64,000 nt of DNA, from NCBI GenBank assembly GCA_032433595.1, contig JASWJB010000193.1, positions 19,915 through 83,914 of the forward strand. Reading direction: 5' to 3'. The position numbers and the translations under genes were made by a program. Shown piece after piece: positions 53,448 through 61,439 of the stretch; within the stretch, counting starts at the first letter, position 1, and each line of letters opens with the position of its first letter. The DNA is from Conoideocrella luteorostrata (taxonomy: Eukaryota > Ascomycota > Sordariomycetes > Hypocreales > Clavicipitaceae). Under the pieces are notes generated by a model. The model did not search any database. It saw only the letters and a program-made list of their open reading frames with translations, and was not told the origin of the DNA.

Positions 53448-54431
53448 TTATTTCAAATGTGGCAGCCAGGAGCCGGCCCATGTATGTCGCACCAGGGCAT
53501 CACTTGGTATCGTTCCGCTGTTTGCGCTGTTGGAGTGCAATTGTCCCATTCCAAATGCATTGATAGGTAAAATCATAATATCGCCAATAATCCGTGGTCC
53601 AGTAAGCCCGCTTAGGTCCCGTAGGCTCGTGAGGCTCGGATCGTACTGCTGCAGCTGTCTCCATATCACATCCGTCCAAGCAGAGGGGCCAGTGGTTTCT
53701 ATGACCTCCGCCGCCGTTATATCTAGGGCAGATATCGTCGTGTTTCTTCCCGCCGCTAGAATCTCCAACAGATTGATGGCGGAATGAAGCATGTTCTTGA
53801 AAATAGGATGGCCGGGCGTAGCAGCGATGGTGTACTGGGAAAACATGATCTCACTATGTACACCACCACCCCACTGGGGTCCATCAAGCCGATCAAACTC
53901 AATACCAATGACGACACGAATGGTACTCTGGTAGGGCTTTCGTACCCACTTGCTGATTGGCTGGAGAGCAACAGTGTCTGTATCTGTATAAATCCCCCCC
54001 TCCCTGTATAGCAGGAGATATCTTAAGAAATCGGACTTGAGGGCCACATTCGGAAGACTTTTAAACAATGTCCACATTTTCTGGTCCCGCGGATAATGTC
54101 TGCGGATGAACGACTCAGCCCCAGCGTCGCCGACCAGTTGGTATTGGTAGTTGGGGTTTTTGGACAGCCACGATGCAGTGTTTGATATTTTGCTCGGGTC
54201 GATTTCGAACTTGTGCGAATTGGAGTTGCGTGGACTAAGGTATATTTGCCAAATCTTGCAGGGGAAGAGCGTCTCTCTATATTTCTGGACACGGGGATTC
54301 TCAAAGTCTCTATCCCAGCTTTCATAAACAGTGTAAAAGATACCCCAAGCTAGTATAATTAATAGTGCGGCAAGTCGGGGAGATTTTGTTTTGGAGCGAA
54401 ATGATTGCTTTAGAAACATTCCCAACTCCAT
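53448..54431 (-). CDS. GT32 glycosyltransferase (OCH1-like, DXD)
   Basis: An intronless 327-residue frame starts at ATG 54431. The short cytosolic tail is basic. A signal anchor at residues 20-37 (LAALLIILAWGIFYTVY) gives the type II topology expected of Golgi transferases. The catalytic domain has the family pattern: KIWQIYLSP near residue 59, then NPNYQYQLV, RYLLLYREGGIYTDTDT with the metal-binding pair Asp150-x-Asp152, and a C-terminal HTWAGSW. OCH1-type enzymes add mannose from GDP-mannose to N-glycan cores. Other GT32 members act on sphingolipids, so the acceptor is uncertain. No break is visible. It sits just outside the palindromic repeat block. Confidence 0.85.
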   Translation of the reverse strand: MELGMFLKQSFRSKTKSPRLAALLIILAWGIFYTVYESWDRDFENPRVQKYRETLFPCKIWQIYLSPRNSNSHKFEIDPSKISNTASWLSKNPNYQYQLVGDAGAESFIRRHYPRDQKMWTLFKSLPNVALKSDFLRYLLLYREGGIYTDTDTVALQPISKWVRKPYQSTIRVVIGIEFDRLDGPQWGGGVHSEIMFSQYTIAATPGHPIFKNMLHSAINLLEILAAGRNTTISALDITAAEVIETTGPSAWTDVIWRQLQQYDPSLTSLRDLSGLTGPRIIGDIMILPINAFGMGQLHSNSANSGTIPSDALVRHTWAGSWLPHLK

Positions 54432-55129
54432 ATCTAGTGCGCTTCAAAGAGAAAGTAGGCGGCAAATAATCAAGAGCTCAAAGGGAAGAAGTCTTTAGTG
54501 TGTTTTAGTCACTTTCGGCAAGTGGGATTTTTCTTCTGTGGATGGATGTAGTAGAGACAGAGGTTCAAATACCTCTTACCGTAGACTGTAGAGTGAAACG
54601 GCTAAAACAATCGGGTGAATCTTTTGCGTGGTCGTGGGTTTTGTCATGGCATGATTCATCAGGGGCACGGAATGGACAGTGCACGGACATACTGATGGCA
54701 GCACGATTATGTACGTTCATGCAAGGTTGCAAGATGACAACGGCGACAAAAAGAGAATCTAGGCTAAACAGCTAATGAACATGGGGGCAATGGAAACGCC
54801 TGAGAATCCTCCTCATTTAGAAAGCAAATGGGAGCGACATGTGGGAGGGAGAGTGGAAATGTCAGACAAGGCTGGCTTGTCAAGGCTCGATCGATCATTT
54901 GGAGTTAACCCTGCGTGGTGTTTTACACAAGATTGGTTCGAGCTAAAAGCGTGCTTTTACTGACGTGTTCATTACCTGATGTACTGTAACGGTTTTAGTA
55001 ACGTTTGATCACGGACATTCCCGATACAGTTCATAAGAACTACAACTATGAGAATTTTTCGTGTGCGGCTGGACTGTGTTACACATTAAGTTTGTTTGTA
55101 ACTGCGCTGTTGCTGTTGTCGGCATAACA
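54432..55129. other. Upstream region of the GT32 gene, no other gene
   Basis: Short frames (for example 54542-54775) show no conserved features. The stretch right of 54431 should hold the GT32 promoter. Nothing else is supported. Confidence 0.4.
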
Positions 55130-55917
55130 AAAAACTCATTGCTGCAACAATCTTGGTGCCCCGCGCTGCCCCAAGTTCAGCTGGTGGGTGGGGTTCTCTT
55201 CCAAATTCGGTTAAACCTCTCAAGTTGCTCAGCATCCAAGTCAACAATGCTTGTAGCATCCGCGTCAGCTATACTGATATCTGGCTTAGGAGGCCTATTG
55301 AATTCCGGTCTGTGAGCTACATCAGGGTGTTAGATACTCCCAGACACCTTTAGCAACAGCTATTTTCTTGGTAACTGCAATCCACTGGTTCCAATTACTA
55401 GTCCCTTGGAGACTTGCATAGAAGGACAAAGGACCATTAGAGGGATCCATGATAGCGTGTAAATATATTGTAAAATGATGCGCAATTTGTGACAGTGGGA
55501 TAAGAGTGCGTACGCAGACCGGGCTCATAACCGTCACAAGTGAGCAGCTATGGATGTCTGAAAGGCAGTGGAAATTGTCCTTGTATTCTATCTAATTGAC
55601 GAGGAAGTAGACCTCTTCTTATAGACGGTCACTATCTAGGAACTCCGTCATCGGAGCCGGAGGGTTGTCTCACAACATCTCCAGGGTTCAGAATCTGTAA
55701 CTGGCTCACTGTGATCCGTAACATGCTCTGTTTGACAAATACGTTGAAAATGCAAAAAAAAAAAGAAAAAAAAAACGTATTCAAATCTGTCTGTCCAGGA
55801 AGAGGAAAACAAGTCAGGGAGAAAGCCCTGATATCGTCGGATAAACATCGTGGGCAAAAGGTGGCCCGCGCGACCTTGTCCGTAATTGCTCGGACGCTTG
55901 ACGAGGGATTCCAACAA
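55130..55917 (-). mobile_element. Ty1/copia relic: LTR plus start of gag
   Basis: Reading leftwards, a family A-type LTR start (TGTTGGAATCCCTCGTCAAG) lies at 55917, followed by about 370 bp of LTR and leader. A gag frame begins at 55450 (MDPSNGPLSFYASLQGTSNW) and continues WIAVTKKIAVAKGVWEYLTP. It has a one-base frame change and then DATSIVDLDAEQLERFNRIW before TGA near 55190. This matches copia gag N-termini of fungi (GTSNWxxW…GVWxYxxP…TSIxDLxxxxLERF). Nothing of protease, integrase or RT follows. It is a truncated, dead element. Confidence 0.6.
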
Positions 55918-56019
55918 AACCTCTTGTTGCTCTTTGGCACCCTATCCCGCCGTATACACCCCTGAACAAGCGTTCTTTTACTTAGTCGTCTTTACTACAT
56001 GTCCTGATGTGAAGGAATC

Positions 56020-56311
56020 AGACACAAATGCTCTACGCCCTGCCCAACTGCCCACTTGCCCCCAACCCGGCGGAGCCGCCCGCGCGGATTTCATTTCGCC
56101 GGATCTTGCCGGATCTTGCCGCAGCGTGGTTTTGCCTTTTGCAGGGCCGTTTGCAAGGCTTGTACCTGTATACACAACAATTCAATTCATTCGTGACCAC
56201 GCAAAGAGAAGAAGGAGGGTAAGAGGAATGCCCGCAAGCATACCGTATAAAAAGAGGTGTGCTGCTAGGGTGGCCACGTGATCTTGATGAGGGATCCCAA
56301 CAATTACTCTG
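56020..56311. repeat. GC-rich module piece fused to a reverse family A LTR part
   Basis: 56020-56165 matches the 28290-28430 and 53130-53240 module (CCCAACCCGGCG, GCCCGCGCGGATTT, GTGGTTTTGC). 56171-56311 is the promoter and 5' half of a family A LTR in reverse, ending TGAGGGATCCCAACA. Confidence 0.65.
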
Positions 56312-57209
56312 CATATCCCCAATAATCTGCAGCGATTAGTTTAGGCAACGTGAGAAATTTGTAACTTTGCGCCAGCACGAGGCAACATTCCGTCCAGAAA
56401 TTTCTGGTGACCGGGGGTGGGGTAGGTGAGTTAAAGCTGAAACACATCTGTGCAAATAGTAATACTCAATATCTAAAGCATAAATCGTCCGGTTAGGAGT
56501 CCACAGGGGCCCCCACGAGTAAGATTTCTGAACCTAACTCGTCAGAGTCGTTGGAGTTATGCAATAAATTTTCATGTTCAGATTCAAACAAGTCCAAGTT
56601 GTAATAGCAAAGGCATTTCGAGTACCAGTAGAATATTTAATTGCAGGGTGATTGATTATATGTGCTGCCGATAATGCCACCAAACGCTGCCCTGAGAAAC
56701 TGTCTCATTTCTACCTATTGTGAGACTCAACCTAATAAAGTGGGTGTACGGGGCCGGCCACCGGCACATTTTCAGGAGACTGGGTGGCGATGGTCTTAAA
56801 GCCCTCTTATGTGCCTTTTGAATATCTTGGTAAGACACGCGAACCGCTGCATTGTAGAATATCGCTTTTTTGCAGAATCAGCGTCTACTGCAGCCCTGCG
56901 AATCATAGCCGAGCAGACGTGTGCCACCTTTCCAAGTTTGTTGAAACCGTATGAAGTGCGTGGCCATGTCTTTACATCTGACTCGAAGAAACTACAAGAC
57001 CTCGCATTTTACATTGCTTCTTAATATAACCGGGCGCGACGGTATGAACAATATCAATGTAATATAACGTGGCTTTGTCATTGTCTTCTGTCAATGCATT
57101 ACAACGTAGTTTTGCCAAGGTCTTCTGTTCATTCAAAAACTACAAAACCCTGTACAGCCCAGCTTAAAGCAAGTAACTGTTCAACACCATCACTAAATTG
57201 ACTCCTAAA
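56312..57209. other. Intergenic, upstream region of the aspartic protease
   Basis: A 71-codon frame from ATG 56809 (…STAALRIIAEQTCATFPSLL…LQDLAFYIAS) looks like the end of a protein but lacks a recognisable body. It could be a relic. The 60 bp before 57210 is A/C-rich, as in fungal leaders. Confidence 0.3.
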
Positions 57210-58694
57210 ATGGCTCTCTCCAAAACTGGTTTTTTGCTGCTGGCGGCCAAGACGCTCGCCGCAGTGGCAAACCACAAGGAAAGCCCCCACGAAGCAAAAG
57301 GTCAAAATGGCTTCATACAATTTCCTCTTGTTCCAATACATGCCGAACCAGCAGCGGCATCTAAAAGTACAACGAAGCGCCAACTGTCAACTGGTATTGA
57401 TGACTACGAGTATGGTGGCCGGTATCATGAAACGGCACTGGGAGTTGAGCTTACTATTGGGACGCCGCCGCAGAAGGTGATCATCGAGCCAGATACAGCG
57501 TCTTCTCCGCTCTGGGTGCCGGGTTTCGCACCTAACCTGAACCTCAACGCTTCTACGGGTGTTTTCTTTCACCAAAAAGACAGCAGTTCCGTACAGGATC
57601 TTGGAAAAGAGGACGAAATAAAATATTCACGAGACAAAGTCGTGTTCAACATGGTCTCCGATGAGGTCTCTATAGGAGGTCAGTCATACATGGTCACATA
57701 GTGTACATGATAGGATGCACGTTTGTCCGACTAACTAACTATAGGCTCTTCGATCGGAAAAATGAGTTTCGGCGTCGGTAATATGAGCCATCCTGGAACC
57801 CGCTTGGGACGCCATGTCGGCACCATGGGTCTACTGCCGTATAAGAACGATACCGATAAAAATAGACAAGCGGATCGTGAATTTATTCTTACGAAACTCA
57901 AGGCTAACAAAATCATCAACAGTCGGGCTTTTAGCATCAATCTTCGCGAAAAGGGCCGAGGAGCACTTACTCTTGGTGGATATGATACTAGTAAATTCTC
58001 TGGTCCGCTTGAAAGGGTTGACCTAGAGAAAAATGATTTGAACCAGTAAGATGCAGTAACTCTCCAAACAACATTTCCAATATTTGTAATATGCTGATTA
58101 CCCCCCCAATAGCTATATTATCAAAATGCAATCCTTGTCGTTCAGTAAAGATCATGACAGCAATCAAACAACAATCGTAGACAAGGACAGTTTCAGGATC
58201 GGGAATATGACTGTGGGCCTAGATTCGGGATGTCCTACTTTAGTTGTCTCCATGGAAATTGCCAAAAAATTTGCAAATAAGCTAGGAGGTGCATATACAA
58301 GGAGTATGCTTCAGCTCGGCTGTGACCTGGTAGACAACACCAAGGCGGCTCTCAATTTTGTCGTGACTAATAGCACTGTGGTCTCGGTGCCTCTGCATGA
58401 TTTTGTACTAAGCCGAGAAAACAATGGCAAGACGTGCAAAATGGCGATCCAGACCGGTAGTAGTATACCAGCCGGTAAGAAGCGCCGCTCCATTAGTGCT
58501 GCTCCCCTTTTCGACAAACGAAGCTAACTCCAAGGTGCATAGGTCTGTGGATTGGCGGTCACTTCTTGCGCAGATCATCGGTCGTCTATGATCATGATAC
58601 AACTAGTGTCTACGTCGCCCGAGGCGCGGACTGTGGCTCGAGTCCGGTTGCTATTGATGGCAAAATGCCAGCTAATGTGACAGGAAAATGTTAA
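57210..58694 (+). CDS. Secreted aspartic protease (A1) with altered first motif
   Basis: Four exons, 57210-57678, 57745-58045, 58113-58474 and 58543-58694, sum to 428 codons in one frame. Introns are 66-68 bp with GTCAGT or GTAAGA donors and CTAAC/CTGAT branch sites. A signal peptide (MALSKTGFLLLAAKTLAAVA) is followed by a pro-region ending near KR, then the pepsin fold: YHETALGVELTIGTPPQKV, EPDTASSPLWVPG, SFGVGNMSHPGT, LTLGGYDTSKFSG, VGLDSGCPTLVV and GHFLRRSSVVYDHD. Active A1 enzymes have DTG/S and DSG/DTG. Here the first motif is Asp95-Thr-Ala97 and the second is Asp294-Ser-Gly. Both aspartates remain, but Gly to Ala beside the first is unusual and may weaken activity. Family members are secreted or wall-bound. 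Confidence 0.82.
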
Positions 58695-59353
58695 AACGAA
58701 TGTCTCAGCGAGTGAGACGTCCGGTGAACAAAGACCCTTAGTACAGTAGCACAATGATTCGCAAAAAAGCTAGCTACATAATTAATAAAGTCTGTGGATA
58801 GTTCTTTGATAATGTGTATGCACAGGCTTGACTAAGATTTAATTCATGCCACTTGGTGCGAGTACCATGACTCGCATACAGCGTTTTCCAGCGTGTTTTT
58901 CGACGACTGCGAGTAGTGGTACTTGTCATAAAATTCAGCAAAAGGTGAGGCTCCACACTAATAGCGTGAATAATGAATGCATTTTATATAATCTGTGACA
59001 GCACTTCTTTGTGCCCACTTTAAGTACCAGTTAATATCCCGGTCCCAGCAAAGCTACTCGTACCACGCCCCACTCCTCTGGCTCGCATTTCGTCGTAACC
59101 CCTGTCGGCACCACCATGACGGCCAAAATCCTAGTTAGTTTGTCGTGATTCTTCAATTCTAATTGCATTCCTTTTAGGACAAGCATCAGTCGCTAAAGCA
59201 GCTCATGACCCAAATTATCATCTATAAGGATGAAGGCTCTTGCTCTCCGTTCTTTGAGACGTAAACACACCACTTACTCTCATCCTCTTCAACCTCCCTT
59301 ACCTCCCGTGACCTTTCACCAGCAAACGCTTTTTTTTTTTATCACACGTTAAA
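58695..59353. other. Intergenic; promoter region of the small secreted protein
   Basis: The last 130 bp before ATG 59354 is pyrimidine-rich (CTCATCCTCTTCAACCTCCC) and ends in a T-run, a common fungal core-promoter layout. No gene is seen in the rest. Confidence 0.4.
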
Positions 59354-59716
59354 ATGAAGTTAGTTTTGCTCTATGCTGCTATGACCTTAGCGGCGCCTCA
59401 GCTTCAACAGCCTAGATCTGATGGACGGCTTCACGGTGCGCTAGATAGGCTCGAACAGCCGCTAAACATGACTACATTCCACAGTACAGCCTACGAAGGC
59501 AAGAAGCTCGGAGAAGATTGCAAAGACGATCGGGATTGCGCTAGCGGCTTCTGCAAGCGACTGATCGACGCTCTTTCAACCCTCGAAAATAATATATGTT
59601 ATGGGACCAAAAAGGATGGTGAGACGTGCGAGAATGATGAGGAGTGTGAAAGCGGGAGTTGTTTTATAGTTGGCGGCTTTTTTGCCGGACAGGAGTTTAT
59701 CAGCGAATGTTTGTAG
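59354..59716 (+). CDS. Small secreted cysteine-rich protein (effector-like)
   Basis: An intronless 120-residue frame. The signal peptide MKLVLLYAAMTLA is followed by APQLQQP. The mature part has eight cysteines, arranged as two copies of a short motif: KLGEDCKDDRDCASGFC and KDGETCENDEECESGSC, then a final SECL. The GxxCxxDxxCxSGxC pattern resembles the colipase/Dickkopf-type disulfide fold seen in many small secreted proteins. Fungal relatives are typically hypothetical or effector candidates. The target is unknown. It is acidic and has one NMT glycosylation site. No break is visible. Confidence 0.75.
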   Translation: MKLVLLYAAMTLAAPQLQQPRSDGRLHGALDRLEQPLNMTTFHSTAYEGKKLGEDCKDDRDCASGFCKRLIDALSTLENNICYGTKKDGETCENDEECESGSCFIVGGFFAGQEFISECL

Positions 59717-60641
59717 ATTTAGGCTATAAGTAGATGTTTTTTTTTTTTTTTGGTGAGTTAAAAGACCTGGTAAAGGCTTTTCGTCTGGATGGTTACTCCT
59801 TTTGCAATCTACGAACGCAGGGCTTCTTTACGTACTAATTGACAGGGACCCTATAGGCTGACGGCTAGTCGTCGCTTCAAATAGAACGCCTAGGCGTATG
59901 TTCATGTCAGTAGCATCTATTTGGCCAATCGGATCTTCGTATTCCCCCTCTTTATTTGACTGCTCTCATATTTCACCTCCTTTATTCTAGGGTCAAATGA
60001 ATCAAATCGGCAAGGAGTCAAATCAAATTCAATCAGATCCGTAGTCTGGGAGCTTTAATTAAATCAAATCTAAGGGTAGATTTTATTGATTTATTTGTTT
60101 GCAAGTCTGCTTGATCTACGCACACTAGACATGTATAAAATGACCATAGAGGACAAAGCGTCCGATAATCTACTTCTACAGCGGATGCCCGTGGTCTGTC
60201 GCCTTTGGAGGGCTGGTCTTTGAGCTAACTACATGTCTAGGACAAGGTCTTGGTCGCTTTAGCAATTAGAGGCATCTATAGGCATGTCTCCTACTGTTAC
60301 TGCTAGACAGGATAAGCTAGAATAGGCGGAAATCAGCTTAAATTATTCTGTCTAATGCTATTCAGGAATGTAAGGACCTATGGCGATGTATTTCTACGGA
60401 CGACCTGGTCGAAATAGTAAAGATACTTTTGTCAATGGCCCCCTGCTTCTGACTGTAGCTCGCCAAGCATCCATAATTGAAGATCAATAACGTGTTCCAC
60501 AAGACAAGGCGCTTCTTATTCAGGGGACTTTGCGCGGCGGCGCTTTGCATTTTCCACACTTTAAAACCGTAACATAAGGAAGAGCTATATCTATAGCAAC
60601 TACAAGCAACTTCCTGGCGAGCGTCGATCCTCCGAGACGTT
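59717..60641. other. Intergenic, no gene seen
   Basis: A T-run sits at 59736-59751, just after the stop. A degenerate TCAAATCAAATC-type repeat lies at 59990-60090. Frames at 60362-60658 are unrecognised. Confidence 0.4.
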
Positions 60642-61213
60642 TTAGAAGTTTGATTCATATCCTTTCATCGTTGCTTTATAGCACGTGTCCTCGGAATCCA
60701 CGGGACGCCCGTCTTTGCGAGCACAGCGCATCATGGAATCCACACAATAGAAAAACTTCTTATATTCACCCTTGGCAACTCGCTCAGTGCACAGGGGTCC
60801 AGCCTTTTTGCAGTCTTCTAACTTACCGCCCCTTTTTTCGCAAACATAATCCAATAACTCATCTTTTGACATGTTGGCGAATTTGCCGGTCGGAGTTTGC
60901 CCGGCCGGTTTGCCTTGGGAGGTGGCGTGTCCTTGGAGGTTGTGTCTGAGCCCTGCTGGTCTTTATTCCCATTATCCTGCTTCCCCGCCTCAGTAATCAC
61001 CTTCTTGTCCGCGAGAATCCTGGCCGAACACCAGCAGTCAGGACCAGACGGCTTTAATCCTCCCTTTTGTGGGTTAGCAGGGGAGTCACAGATGCATTTC
61101 TCAACTGCTTTTTTCTGGCTTTGGGTATAGTCGGCAAGGTCCTTGGGCGCATTATCAATCGAGTCGTTACGAACATCAAAGGTTGTCGAGCAGTTGCAAG
61201 CTGCATCTGAAAC
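60642..61213 (-). pseudogene. Cysteine-rich protein gene truncated by an LTR
   Basis: Reading leftwards from 61213, the frame gives SDAACNCSTTFDVRND, KCICDSPANP and DCWCSARILADKK, then a polar linker (GKQDNGNKDQQGSDTTSKDT). It shifts frame near 60910 and continues GKFANMSKDELLDYVCEKRG … CTERVAKGEYKKFFYC … CYKATMKGYESNF, ending at 60642. The cysteine-rich, polar character resembles a secreted protein. No start codon or signal peptide remains, because a family B LTR begins exactly at 61214. The frame change may be a frameshift, since I found no intron that fits. It is probably dead. Confidence 0.6.
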
Positions 61214-61413
61214 TGTGGGTTGCACAGGGTTGTGCAATGATCATGATCATCGGCTTCAAATACAATATATTCAATAATAGTCAAATCGGTTATCTAAGAA
61301 GGAAGAAAAGAAGTCATCGTGGAAGGCACGATATCGTTGTATAAATATCGTGGCTTGAAGGTGACCACGTGATAGGCCCCGTGCTTCGTATTATGCTTAG
61401 CGGCATTCCAACA
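61214..61413 (-). repeat. Solo LTR, family B (reverse)
   Basis: It is 200 bp from TGTGGGTTGCACAGG to GGCATTCCAACA. It is close to the copy at 21507-21703. The flanks GAAAC and CTAGT differ, so the insertion is not a simple one. It abuts the truncated cysteine-rich gene on the left and the A/T block on the right. Confidence 0.88.
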
Positions 61414-61439
61414 CTAGTAATCTCTTCTTTTGAAGCTAT

